A DNA stretch of 64,000 nucleotides. Source: Marisa cornuarietis (Eukaryota; Mollusca; Gastropoda; Architaenioglossa; Ampullariidae). Shown piece after piece: positions 23,180-35,619 of the stretch (position 1 is the stretch's first letter; each line of letters opens with the position of its first letter). Location: NCBI GenBank assembly GCA_004794655.1, contig SMMW01000180.1, positions 62,001 through 126,000 of the forward strand. The letters run 5' to 3'. The notes under the pieces were generated by a model. It made no database searches and had not been told where the DNA came from. It worked only from the letters and a program-made list of their open reading frames with translations. Both the position numbers and the translations under genes were made by a program.

Positions 23180-24166
23180 TGGCGGACAGCAAAAAGCACT
23201 TCTCAAATCTCTTCAAAACTGCGTCTGATCGAAGGGTTCTGGGCACAGATGGAGTCTCTGCAACACGACAACTCGATGAAGGTTGGCGGAAGATTTTTTT
23301 TAACAAATAAAATTTGCAGGTGGCTTTTGTCCTTCCCTGCTCGCTCTGAATTCTGTTCGACTGTATAGTAGCAGATTCAGTCTCGCCGTTTTCCGGTTGT
23401 TGGTTTTTTTTCAATAAAATATCAAATCTCAAAAGTTGAGCAAATGTTTACATTGAAATAACACCAGCAAGTCGTGACCCCTGGCTAGCGAGTGAGACTG
23501 CGACGGACGCTGTCGCACGCTGACGGCTGTTGTGGCGTTTGGTGGCGTATTGTTGGCGGCAGATGATTATAAACACTGCCTCCACCTACACCTCAATGGT
23601 ATTTTCCCCTCGTCCGTGTGACTGGCGGCTTGTGCGCGTGTCGCTGACTGGTTGACTGGGAGCCAATATTCTAATGAGGCAACACACGTCAGGGGCTGGA
23701 AAGACGACGAGCGAGCAGCAACAGCGACAGCCTGCTACCTGTTCTCCAAGAAGCTTTTCTCATCGCCGTGCGTGTTGCACCTGCGTAAAACGCTTTTTGA
23801 AGTTTCCTTGACCTGGTTCTATAGAAATGTTTCATCCAAAATGTTGTTGCATGCACAAAAAAATAATAAAGCCTGAAATAATGCGAGCGTTCCAGACAGA
23901 TGTCGAGTATTGGTGCGGTGGGTGGTGCAGTGACTGATGTGCTTGTCACCACGACAGTGACAATCGGGTGTCGCGGTTCGTCTCGTGACTCCGAAATCTC
24001 TCTCTCTCTCTGAATGTGAACCTGCTTACAGGGCTAATATTCGGTGGTTTTCTTCGGGTACTCCGGTGTTCTTCACCCTCTGTGTGTGTGTGAGTGAGAG
24101 AGAGAGTAGTTATGATTTGAATGATGGTGAATAAATTTTTTAGACGCATTTGATGCATTCTATAAT

Positions 24167-24168
<2 letters not shown>

Positions 24169-24239
<71 letters not shown>
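24169..24239 (+). repeat. (TG)n microsatellite
   Basis: About 35 TG units. It explains the valine/cysteine frames on either strand. Confidence 0.97.
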
Positions 24240-24603
24240 CACGCGACTGTATGTATGCAAGCGTCTTGAGTCCGCCTTTGTTGCTAGGATACCGCGCTCT
24301 TCAAATAAACATTTTTTATTATTGTTGTTATTATTATTATTATTGCAATTCAGATCCATCTCTATCTTAAAAAAGTGATATTAAAGCAAGAAAATGATGA
24401 AGCATCAAATCCTGGAAGTGAATCCTCGAGAATTTGACTCACTTTCCCCTTTGAAATTCATTGTGGAAATGAAATGATTAAAGATGGTCAGGAAAGTAAA
24501 CAGAAAAACTCATCACGTCCCTCTTACTCCATCAAAACATCTCTGTAATATGCGAAGGAGCACATTTAATATTTGGTTGTTTACGAGTCAGATAGCTTTA
24601 GTC

Positions 24604-24780
24604 CCGCGGTTCTCAACCTGGGGGGCGCGCCCCCTAAGGGGGGCGCAAGCTGCTGAAAAGGGGGCCGCAAAGGCGGTCATTTTCTCATATCTCATATAGA
24701 TATTAGTGGCTAAGGGGGGCGCGCGGACGTACCTTTATTCGTCTGGGGGGGCGTCACAAGTAAAAGGTTGAGAAACGCTG
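24604..24780. mobile_element. hAT-type MITE, 177 bp, with 8-bp target duplication
   Basis: The ends are CCGCGGTTCTCAACCTGGGG and the reverse complement of AAAAGGTTGAGAAACGCTG, near-perfect terminal inverted repeats of the hAT 'GGTTCTCAACC' type. CTTTAGTC flanks both sides exactly (24596-24603 and 24781-24788). Confidence 0.92.
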
Positions 24781-25540
24781 CTTTAGTCGCATGTCTGCGG
24801 GATGCTGCGTGCTGGTGGAGTAAGGAAGCCAGAACTTGTCTGTAATATGGCGAGCACGCACCTGCTCCCGCATGCGTACGACGAAGTGTAAACAACACCT
24901 CGACCAGCATCCACAGACAAAGGAAAATGAATGTGGAGGCGGTTGACCTTCAGTGGTAGTCGAGATGAACAATGGAGACGGCTGACCTTCGACTTGGGAT
25001 GGAAAGTGGAGGCGGTTGATATTCGACAGCGGTCAGAGTGGCTGGTCAGAAGGAAGTTCACAGGAGATGCTAGAAACAGACGACGACACAGTTCCTCCCC
25101 CAGATGATAGAAACAAAACGCTATATACTCTTCTATTATTCACAGATGGTTGTCTGCTGGCTGTTTGCAGCTCAACACGTGACATGATCCAGCTTTCTCT
25201 GATGACACCATTCAAATACTAAACAATATGAGGCTGATCACATCTCATCACATTGTCCAAGGTAAGCTTTGCTGACCCGCGCCGGAGATGATTTCTACAA
25301 ATATGACAGCATGTGAAATGAATGGTGAGCAAACAGCAAAGGTTCGAGGAGAATTGCGTGATGGCGGAGGCGGCCGGTCGCTTTCCGGATGGAGCTGGAG
25401 TTTTGAAAGAAAATAAAATGTTATTCCTTAAATGTCTGAGTCATTGCAGATTTACTCTTCCTCAGTTTCCTCTCTGTGGTCTACCCACGCTCTTTATCTC
25501 TTTCTCGCTCTCTCTCTCCTCCATCCCCTAACACTCACTC

Positions 25541-25554
25541 ACGCGCGCGCGCGC

Positions 25555-25606
<52 letters not shown>
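25541..25606 (+). repeat. (CG)n-(CA)n microsatellite
   Basis: Short CGCG run followed by about 25 CA units. Confidence 0.95.
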
Positions 25607-25607
<1 letters not shown>

Positions 25608-26787
25608 GTGTTAACTAATTGAAAGACGAAGGAAAGAGAAAGCAGGAGGTGGGGGGGAGAGAGAGAATGTGTGTCCGGTCTCTAATAACCTGATGGAAAT
25701 AGATGTGGATCGATGACGCATTGAACAAAAAGGATACTAGATGACATTTTGGTGCCGGACTGGATTAAGCTTAGAAATGTCTTGGCATATGAAAGAAAGA
25801 ACACTTGTATAACTCGAATTTCGATTTCTCTAGCATTCTTTGATTGGTGACAGTCTGCTATAAGTCATATAGACTTCACCTTTTCTCTGACCGAAATTCA
25901 CCACCACTTTCAAGTTGATGAAAGTGAAATCAAATCGTATAGTCGATGGAAAAATATTGCTGTTTCTCTAAGGATGTGAAAATCCCAGAATGTCACCAGA
26001 ATGTGATAGTGGACCGCAATAAGACTGGATGTCTTCAGAATATTTGCAGACACAGTTTCACACGATTTTTTGAGGGCTTTGATTCTTCACAGAAATGAAG
26101 CTATAATTAATTATTCGTCGACATGAAGAGTGCCAAATAGTTCAGAGATACAAAGACTGTGAAGGACATATCAGGCCGCAGTGCCTGTTGTTCACGCCGT
26201 TGCCACCTACATTAATCAAAACGAAATGCACATCATATTCGAGATGCAAGATGTGCTAAGTGTCATTAAAGAGACAAATGTCAAGTTTCTGGTATGTACA
26301 ACTTGTTAATCTTGTTAGTCCTGCTAAAGAAGAAAAAAAGAAGAAGAATTCGTTTATTTGTCAATTGAATTCGTACTCGACGAAGGCTCGACAAGTATCA
26401 GCTACACTCACTCACCCTCGCAGACGACACGACTAGAGCCGCGACGCCATTTTGAATATTCGCCGCCAGCTTCTGAATCAGTGTTCTACGGCAGCGTGGC
26501 TACAATGCTGTATCTTCTGGACATTGTTCCGCCCCCTCCCCCCCCCCACCTCCAAGTAGGTGTTGTTGCATCATTCCAGCGCATAAGCACATACCACTTC
26601 AACTCGTAATACTCTCTGTGCCGCATCATGATAATGAACCACAACAGAAACCACTCTGAAACGATGTGTAGATTTGTTTGGTGATCTGTCAGCGAGAGTT
26701 TGTATTTCTGACGTAGACAGGAAATAGGTAGGAAGTAGACGGCGAGTACGCTTCATGTGCATAGCCTCCGTGTTTTGTATTCGCTTC

Positions 26788-27022
26788 GGTTGGTTGGTTG
26801 GTTGGTTGGCTTATTTAGTAGGAAAGTGCTTCCACCTTGAGGTGATGTCGCACTATGAGGGGGGGGGAGTGGGAGGAAACTGAAGTAACCGGAAAAAAAC
26901 CCCGACGCTCAGCCCTGCGGACAGGTATCACATACAGAGAGTGTCCCGAGACGAGATCTGAACCCTCGGCCGCTCACTGCCGTGGTGACAAGCGAGTGTT
27001 TTAACGACGACACTACCGTCAG
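26788..27022 (-). mobile_element. tRNA-derived SINE with (CCAA)n tail
   Basis: Read on the minus strand: a TAGTG-TCGTTAAAACACTCG head, a B box GAGGGTTCAGATCTC, then TCGTCTCGGGACAC and GCAGGGCTGAG, ending in CCAACCAACC at 26810-26788. The post-B-box segment is shared with the SINE at 35881. Confidence 0.7.
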
Positions 27023-27629
27023 TCCAGGTCAGCAAGTACGCACTCAGCTCCCGACTTCAGTCCGGGCAGTCACGTGAGTAAATGTAAATGCCTTTCCTCA
27101 AGAAGCCAGTGACCGCGTCTGTCATGCGCAAGAGGAGAAAGGAGGAGATCAGGTGTTTAATATGCTGGTCGTCTTCAGGGAAGATCTGGTTGTCTGCGGT
27201 CGGCACGGTCTGCCTGTGACCACCCGCCTTTACGCCACGGGAGGTCCGAGGAGGACAGTTGACATGTCAAGAACGCCAAGTGGCCCATCCCTGTGGAAAT
27301 TTCTCAGCAAGTCAACAGGATGCCGCTTGAATGGCCAGCAGGGCTTGTCCGGCATCCACCTCACCTGCCCCCTGTACGTCACTTCATTGCCCCTTGACCG
27401 TGACTCCTGCCTTTTTTTTCAAAGTGAAACAGAAGGGGTTAATACGGTCAGTGGGGGGGGGGGGCTTCGTCAATTGTTCCCTACCACCTTCCCTCCATCT
27501 CTTTCCGCCTGGCCGCGGTCACAACGTACCTCTCCACTCCTACACACACCCACCCACCCTCGTTGCATGTGCGTGTGCGTGCGTGCATGTGCATATGTTG
27601 GCTTTTGGGTGACATTGCCATTTTGGTTT

Positions 27630-27742
27630 GTTTTTTAAATCTCATGGTAAAGGTACTTTCCTCAACTCACTAAAGGGCAAGTATTCATTCCATGGCTGCG
27701 TCACGCGGGTATCGAACTGGCTCTAACCACTCGGCTATATCC
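27630..27742 (-). mobile_element. tRNA-like SINE head
   Basis: The minus strand reads GATATAGCCGAGTGGTTAGA (A box) and AGTTCGATACCCGC (B box) at normal tRNA spacing. No clover-leaf acceptor stem closes, so this is a SINE and not a functional tRNA. Confidence 0.6.
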
Positions 27743-28849
27743 TCTTTGTCTTCTGTCTCGACCTTATTTCTATCGCTTGCTGTCTTGTGTCCGCCTCTGT
27801 CACACGCGTGGGCACGTACCACAGCTCGAACCTCGCAGGATTTTTACATTTCTGACTTGTTACATTACCGCGAACGTAGAGTAGCGCGTGGTTTTTATCA
27901 ACGTAGGTAATATTGGATGATGTCACCACTAAGCAAATATCAACACTCATACGCGTGTAGTGTCAAAGTTTGTTATTGTCTGATTGCGGTAGAAACGAGG
28001 TGGATTAAATGATTATTTTCTAAATATTTTTCTGGTAGTCTTCTGTAAAAAAAAAAAAAAAAAGTCACACAAAAGCTATTTGTTGTGCGAGACTCTACAA
28101 CATCCCAAGTCGAATGAAACCATAAACTAAGTGCATAACACAAGAGACAAACGCACCCCACCTGTATGAGGGCTACAGGTGAAGGCTCTCGTTATGACTG
28201 GGGTGCGAAACCCTACAGCTTCGCCTCATTATCAGCACTGTGATTGAGGACCGCACTTGAGGCAGACGGGACTTGCTTAATAACTACTTCCTACCTGCCA
28301 AGGCTTGCGAGAATTGGATACAAGATTGTGAGTTTGTTGTCCCTTCTACGGGGAATTGAAATATTCATGTGGCAATGACCGCAATAACTTATATTGTAAG
28401 TTCTTTATAATACCTACTGTGTGTATATATATATATAGGCACACGTGAAGTTGATTGTGAGTACCTACATATCTGTACACACACACACGCATGGTTGTTT
28501 GTGTTGTGTGTGTGGCCAGACGTTGCTGGTGTGAAGGTCAGCTTGTGCGCACCATGTTCAGCTTTGTAGCGGCTTAACTGTGGCCACCACGCTGGGCACA
28601 GGCTAAAAATAACTTGAAAATCCTGTCGACGAACGGAGTACAAAAGAAAAGAGGATGAAGCACTGAGAATTCAAAGAGTCTCTTCCCTTCCTAGGCGACC
28701 CCGAGACCCCAACCTCACCCATCCCCAGCTATAACGAGCGTGGGTGTGTTTTTCAGCAGTTGTATTTATCTTCCACTTACTATTCAAATTTTATTTGGGT
28801 CATAGTACTACATCGTAAACAGGGCGGCACCCACCATCTGCTAATTGTT

Positions 28850-28945
28850 CACCTGTATATAGTGTATAGACTACATACCTGTATTATAGTGTATAGACTA
28901 CATACCTGTACATAGTGTAGCCTGTACATAGTGTACATAGTGTAC
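28850..28945 (+). repeat. About 30-bp repeat, three copies, degrading
   Basis: AGTGTATAGACTACATACCT recurs twice, followed by shortened TGTACATAGTGTA units. Confidence 0.8.
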
Positions 28946-29103
28946 TCTTTACAACTGCGCAACTTATTTTTCGTTAGGTTATTTTTCTTGGAAATTTGCC
29001 GCTTGGCATCCCGTGCCCACCAGCGACTGTAATAACTCACATGTCTGGTTCACCCGCCCACACAATCTCAGTCTCACACACTTTCGTTTAATGTCTGCAA
29101 TAA

Positions 29104-29107
<4 letters not shown>

Positions 29108-29165
<58 letters not shown>
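29108..29165 (+). repeat. (CT)n-(CA)n microsatellite
   Basis: Short CT run then about 23 CA units. Confidence 0.96.
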
Positions 29166-29168
<3 letters not shown>

Positions 29169-29554
29169 GCACACTCGGATATACACATACATACAAAATA
29201 AACATTTATTTTCACTCACATGGCACTTAACCGACTGGTTCAACATAAATTGCCGGGGAGCCACACCTCTACGTTATTGCCAACATACAAACTTGTGGAG
29301 AAGGTGATATCCAGGCTGTTAGGATGATCGCCATAACATCGGTAGCGTAGCGACAGTTGCTTTATCTTACAGGAATAGCCCGGCAATATTCTGTTTTCAA
29401 AGGGGTTGTTGGATAGAATAATTCTGGCTTTTTAAAAAAATACCTAGGCACCGTTCCTTATCAGCTGGCTTATTCGGGCGCTAGTGATAGTTATTGACAA
29501 GTAGCAAATAGTAACAAACAGTCCTTGACTCCTGCCTTAGTCTAGCAACAAATA

Positions 29555-30112
29555 TAGTAGCATCTCTACATACGACTTAAATCCCTCACACAACCCAGCT
29601 CGCATGTCAAAAAACTCGTATATTCAAACTATTTTTTCCATATAAAATATAGGAAATATGATTAATGCGTTCCAACCCTCCCACAACAACACAATTTATA
29701 TGTAACTATGGTATAATACACAGTACAGTATCGTAAATGTTAATGGCACAATAATATAAATAATATAGATAATAATGTTATATTTATCAATCTTACCTCA
29801 GGGAAGACCAAGACTGTCGATAACGGAGGTAGGCAGAAGGCGGGGGAGGAAGGAGGAAGCCAGAGAGCAGACGGTTGCTGAATGAATCAGTTGATGAGAC
29901 AAACACTATTGACACTGTTTGTAACTAAAAACATTGAGATGTTCACTAAGACTACATACTTTTGTTTTTCTTTACACTACAACATATAAATGACTCCAGC
30001 TCGTATATCGAATTTCCGCTCGTAAGTAAGAACAAAATTTCCACGAATATTTTTGCTCGTATCTCGATTTACTCATATGTTGGTTTACTCGTATGTAGAG
30101 GTCTTACTGTAC
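29555..30112. mobile_element. Probable nonautonomous pogo/Tigger-like DNA transposon relic
   Basis: The left end GTAGCATCTCTACATACGAC and right end (reverse complement CAGTAAGACCTCTACATACG) are imperfect inverted repeats. The inside contains CTCGTAT/ATCGA motifs recurring near both ends. Confidence 0.55.
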
Positions 30113-31657
30113 TAAAGGACTGCTGCAATAATTTAGCAAACAAACAGTCCTTGACTGATGCCGTAAACTGGCAGCTTATGGAGGAGAGAGCCACCGGTTC
30201 GAGACCAGTTGTGGCCTGTGAATGGAATACTAGTATATACCCTCTGCCCACCCATTAGCTGCTTAGCAGAAAGGGGCACATGATTAATCAGGAGAATTGA
30301 TGATGGTGGAAGGACAAAATTGGGTTTCACCTTCGACATGCCGTACCATGAATACGGAGAACGTTTTACAGTTCACTAGTCTTTCGGCTACTATCCTATG
30401 AAACTCTTTCCTTTCACTATATGGTGTTTTAATATGTGGAAGTCAGTTACACAACGTACAACGTGACAGGCTCTTTCAACGTTGTCACGTAAAGAGACTT
30501 TCCCCTGGGCACGTCACGGGTGTCACGGGACACGGTCACGACACCCTTAGTTCTCTTACTCTTCGCGTTTTGTGGTGGGGGAGGAAGAAGGTGTGAATGT
30601 TGCTTGTCTTCTTGTGTCCTTGACACACATAAGAATCTTATTTATGTAGACTCGTTTGGGCACTTGAGCCAAGCGTTATCTTAACAAACAAAAAAAAGAA
30701 GGCAGGGTAGCGGCAGATAGCTGTGGGTGAACCTTGGTCTGGCTTAGCAAAGTCTACCTTCATGCTTGCCTGCGCTTACAGCCTGTTATCAGCGATGTAA
30801 CTATCTGAACATGCAAACATCTTTAGGATGTTGTACGAGTATCTTTTATTTATTTTTTTTTTTCGCTGCTTGTTTTTGATGTTTTGTTTTTCTTCCTTTT
30901 TCTGAGAAATGACTGAGATTATGTGGCGCATTGCATGAAGTCATCGTACAGAGACGTCGTTCTAACTTTAGACTGCATTTCAATACCTGGAGAACTAATG
31001 TCACTTGAAATTTTGTATAGTTTATATAAAACTATTCATTTATTTTGATTGATCAAATCGTGCATTAAACTGTCTTTCTTCTATCAATCGAGAAATGCTA
31101 TTCAATCAGACCTTGAAAACACAGGTGACTAGGATGACTTAGGAAAGAACAGAGTCGTTTTTTGTTACTCTTCGCTCTGAGGTGTGCAGCGTGCACCCGG
31201 CTTTCTACAACAATGTGTGGAATGCCATTCACAGACTCGAGCTGTTGAAGCACCTGACCCTGCAGGTCAGCCGTGGAGGTTCTTGGTCGCTGGCAAGAAT
31301 CGTTTACAATGTTACATCTTTGTAATCACCAAGAAACACGCGAATGGTTGCATTCAACGCTAGGGAGAGATATTCTGCACAGTTATTTATTTATTTATCT
31401 AGCTAAGAAGCGTGGTGTTGAGCAAAGCGATGTTGTCGGTGGCTGACACCTGGCGGAGGTGCAGACATCTTGCAAACACGTGCTGTCGTACGCGACTGGG
31501 TTCTCTTATGCACTACATTCATTTCCATTGCAGAAGGACGGGTAGACAGAGCTTGCTTCCTTTTAAAAGAGCACGCCGACACAGCTAGTAGATTTTGATA
31601 TACTACACTCACCTCTTTCAAAGTGTCTCTACCCAACCTTAAGAAGCACAAAGATGA

Positions 31658-31741
31658 ACGTTTGTTTAATATTTTAATATATTAATTAAACGTTTGTTTA
31701 ATATTTTAATATATTAATTAAACGTTTGTTTAATATTTTAC
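31658..31741 (+). repeat. 32-bp AT-rich tandem repeat, 2.7 copies
   Basis: ACGTTTGTTTAATATTTTAA units begin at 31658, 31690 and 31722. The unit contains the palindromes AATATATT and TTAATTAA. Confidence 0.9.
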
Positions 31742-33132
31742 TTCGGATACTGATCTGGGACAACATCATTAAAACGTAAAATTAAAAAACGAAAATTTCA
31801 CTTTAAGAAATTAAATCTTTTTTTCAACTTGGTATCATCAGGTTGATGTGACACTTGAGTTAAGTCTTTAAGCAGACAAGCATGACAATGGATACAACCT
31901 TTGACCGGGAGAAGCTGAAGTTGGGATAAACCTATAGACTAAGATGAATCGGATACAGAATTCTGAAACAGATCAAGTAACATCTGGGCTAAGCCTTTGA
32001 CTGGTCAAGCATGACAATGGAAAAATCTAGACCAGCACAAACCAAGGTAAATAGAAACAGATATTTGTTTCCCACTTAAATTGTTCAACTTCATCGCGTC
32101 CTTTCTTTCACATGTGTCTTCCATGCAAACTGTTGAATGTTTTCTTTTTTCTCCGAGTCTTACTCTCGTCTTGAAGAGACCTACCCGAAACAGAATAAAA
32201 ATCGTGTTCAGAATCTAAAATGTCTCAAACAAGTAGTCTGAGTTCAGTTCAAGGTAGTATTGATGAATACGTGACTTCCGTTCTCGAGATACATCTCTTG
32301 AAACATTACCACTGACAAAAAGAACTCACGGCCGTGACCTCCTGAAAGTTCATGACACGCCTACGTCATCAATGCTACAGCCAATGGAGAGCTAGGACCA
32401 AATATGAAGTAGGCTTCTTCGTGGACCTTGGTGACAATGAGGTTTATTTTCCTGTGGTGTGGGGAAGCAACACAAGAGAAAGAACAGGGTGAACTTGTTT
32501 GTGTAGATTATGTTCATGACTTCATGTGCACAATCCTTTCGACATATTTGCCTGCCCGTATTTAAGTCCTAAAAATAAATTTGCTCAAATCAATTTCCAT
32601 TTTTCTGTCTGAGGTTAATAAGCTTCCGATATTCCATGCGACTGTCTATCAACAAGTAAAATCATTTTTAAAGCAGTCTCATGTTACATCATAGTCTGAC
32701 AGTCTTTTAACAGTGTTAACGACTATAAACTTCAAGTATCTACGCATATATCAGCGCTGACATCCCGCTGACTGTTAAATCGGTGAGCATCATGGCGCTC
32801 AGCTGCTACTACAGGCCTGTCTCCACTCTCGATCCTCCTCTTCAGCTGCTCTGGATTCAGACCGCCGAGGTCAGACAGGACGTGGAATCAGGGGAGATAA
32901 TTACGCTATAAACATATTTGACATTTACCCCCAGACAATCGTTACAGCTGAAATTGCAACAACCGTCGTTCATAGCTCTTATTTTTTTTGCTAGATTATG
33001 TTTTACATCGAACAATCGAACGTAAGTTTATTTTATAACATCGACATGGTCGCCTTTGATCATTTCTATCCGTAAGCTATCATCCTTCAGAGAACGCACT
33101 TGACACCCGCCGCCTTTCCATCCAATTTTCTC

Positions 33133-33136
33133 GTGC

Positions 33137-33203
<67 letters not shown>
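33133..33203 (+). repeat. (GT)n microsatellite
   Basis: CGTGCG lead-in then about 33 GT units. Confidence 0.96.
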
Positions 33204-33742
33204 TAAAACACTTTGGTTTTAAGCCTCTTGCTTTGAGTGGGACTTAAGTGTGAAGCAGTATATACATTTAAGTGTGCAGACAGAACAGCTTCTGTTCACT
33301 TCTGTCACTCTAATACAGATGATGTGCTGATGATGTGCTGATGTAGTGACCACACTGACGCTTGATATTCAGGCCAGTCACGTGGAACACACTGGACAAC
33401 CTCAATGAGGTCTCAAGAAAGTAACAGCCAAGACAGCCGCTACTTACTCCAGCAGTGCGCTCACGACTTGCCACGACTAGCCACTCCTACTGTTGCTTGT
33501 ATTCTTGCTTGCCTACACGACAACTCCGTCTTTTGGCTAGTTGTTAAGTCGTTCAGTCGGTAGACCGGTTGGCTGTCTCGACAAGTTCAGAGCTTGTGTT
33601 GTCTTGGCGCTTTATAGATAATACTCGTGCGCCATTCATCACTAGTTTCTAGTTCATTATTTGTCCTTCACACCCATACTGCGGCTGCTTCCTCCACACG
33701 CTATATGATGCTTATTTTTCTCTATTTTTCATATTTTGCCTC

Positions 33743-33765
33743 TGTGTGTGTGCGTGCGTGCGTGC

Positions 33766-33805
<40 letters not shown>
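33743..33805 (+). repeat. (TGCG)n-(TG)n microsatellite followed by a polypyrimidine tract
   Basis: The compound tract generates long shadow frames. From about 33870 to 34080 the plus strand is rich in C and T. Confidence 0.93.
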
Positions 33806-33806
<1 letters not shown>

Positions 33807-34999
33807 CTCGTTTTCTTACTCTGTACATGTGCTGCTGTATGTCTGTGTCTGTGTCTGTATACTTTCTGTTTTTCTTCCCTTCCCCCATTTCCCTTCCTCT
33901 ATCTTCCTCCACCATCCTCCATTCCTGTTTATCCCGTGTCTATCCTCTACTCTTCTCTCGCTGTAATCTGTCTTTCATTATTCTCTCTCTTCTCCCCCCT
34001 CCACCCTCTTGATTTTTCTCCTCCTCCTCTCTTAGTCCACTTGATTTCGCTCACTCCTCACCCCTCTTTCCCCTGTAATGAGTTGTTGACTACTTTGCTA
34101 AGTAAATTGCCCAGTATATTACCGGCCGCTGCTTTCCACGTATCTCATGTTTATTTGCTGCCATTCGGTCAGTTGGCATTTTTATATTTCATGTCGTTAA
34201 CTCCCCGGTGACGCGTGTGGCCATGTGCATTCACCATGAGGCACGTGCTTGGCTATTGAGTCCTTGATGAACCTTTGTCCTCCATCTATTATACTTCCCA
34301 TTTTGTACTTCTATCTCTCTCTCTCTCTCTCTCTGTGGGTGGAGGAGGATCAGATATGGATATTAGGGTGGGGGAGGACTAAGACCGTGACTTTGCCTTC
34401 TTCTAGACTCATTTTTGAAAGCTTTGCTGTAACTAGAGGAAGAGGTGATGTGTAAATATTTAGTGTCCGGTGGTTGGAGATTCAGTTCTTCAATCATAGC
34501 TAGCCGCACCGCCCCCCCACAGGAATTAACAGTTGTGAAATTCAAACTGAAGCAACGTGCAACTTTCTTTTCCTTTTCCTGTCTGTCATTCGCACGAACC
34601 ATCGCTAAATATTCTTACTGTCCGCTTCAAAGACATGCCTGGTTATTATTTTGTTTAATCGTCTTGAAGACAGCCTCGTTATACTCTGATGGTTGTTAAT
34701 TAAAGTGATCGGTTAGAGTAAAACGTCTGTTAAAGACTTTCTGCAGTAGTCTTCTAAATAATGATGTCTCAACAGATTAAGGAGACAGGAATCTTCCAGA
34801 TGCCTTCATCTGAACCATCGTTAGTGTCGAGTGATTGTCTCCTGTGATGAGCATTGCCAGGCTTTCTGTTCAGTTTGAAGATGGTCACAATTAAAAAGGC
34901 CTGCAGTAGGATTTCTGTGCCATAAAAAGGGCAGAGACCTTCATTTATGTGCTAAGCTTCTTTTGTGATCAGATTTTGTCAAATGGGGCAGCAAGGGCT

Positions 35000-35042
35000 T
35001 ATTTTATTTATTTATTTATTTATTTATTTATTTTATTTTATT
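35000..35042 (+). repeat. (TTTA)n microsatellite
   Basis: About eight TTTA units with a TTTTA extension. Confidence 0.9.
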
Positions 35043-35619
35043 TTTTGCCAAAACAAAAGACAAATATTCAGAGACAGGCGTGTGTTTTCGGCTGTGTGCA
35101 TGTTTGATGTAGGTTTTCATCTGTTGAAACATCGTTTAGTTCTCAATTAATTTCGGATCACACCCTCATTCATAACTGGATTAAAGTATAGCAGAGATGT
35201 TATGACGACGACGACGAAGACGACGACGATGATGATCTATGCTTGCTCTCTAACTAAACCATCCAGAAACATTATCACGCGAGTGGCTGGCCAGGGCACC
35301 CGACGAACGCACCTGCGCGCACGCACACACACACTCACACCAGCGCTCAAAGGAAAACGGAATAAAAGAAAACAATTCTAAAATGCTCAGGAGGTGTTTG
35401 AGAGAGGAGGTGACTAATGTGTGGAGGGTGGGGGAGAATGTCACTGTAATCAGCCCCACGCGGTAAACACTTTTGTGGAAGTTAAGCGGTCGCTGCCCCT
35501 GAGTTCTTCCTGTGCCACTGGCTGCTGCTGCTGCTGCGCTGCGGGATCCGCGCAAGTGTTGCTGCCCAGCGCACCGGGGCACTTGTTTCTCGCAATCATC
35601 CGTTGAGCAGGATTGATAC

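Noticed and set aside
27153..27638. 161-codon plus-strand open frame
   Set aside because: It runs through a G homopolymer and a CA/TG microsatellite, shows no family resemblance, and lies next to SINEs. Most likely chance.
33627..34211. 194-codon plus-strand open frame
   Set aside because: It consists of a (TGCG)n/(TG)n microsatellite followed by a polypyrimidine tract, giving a CV-, S-, L- and P-rich translation with no domain.
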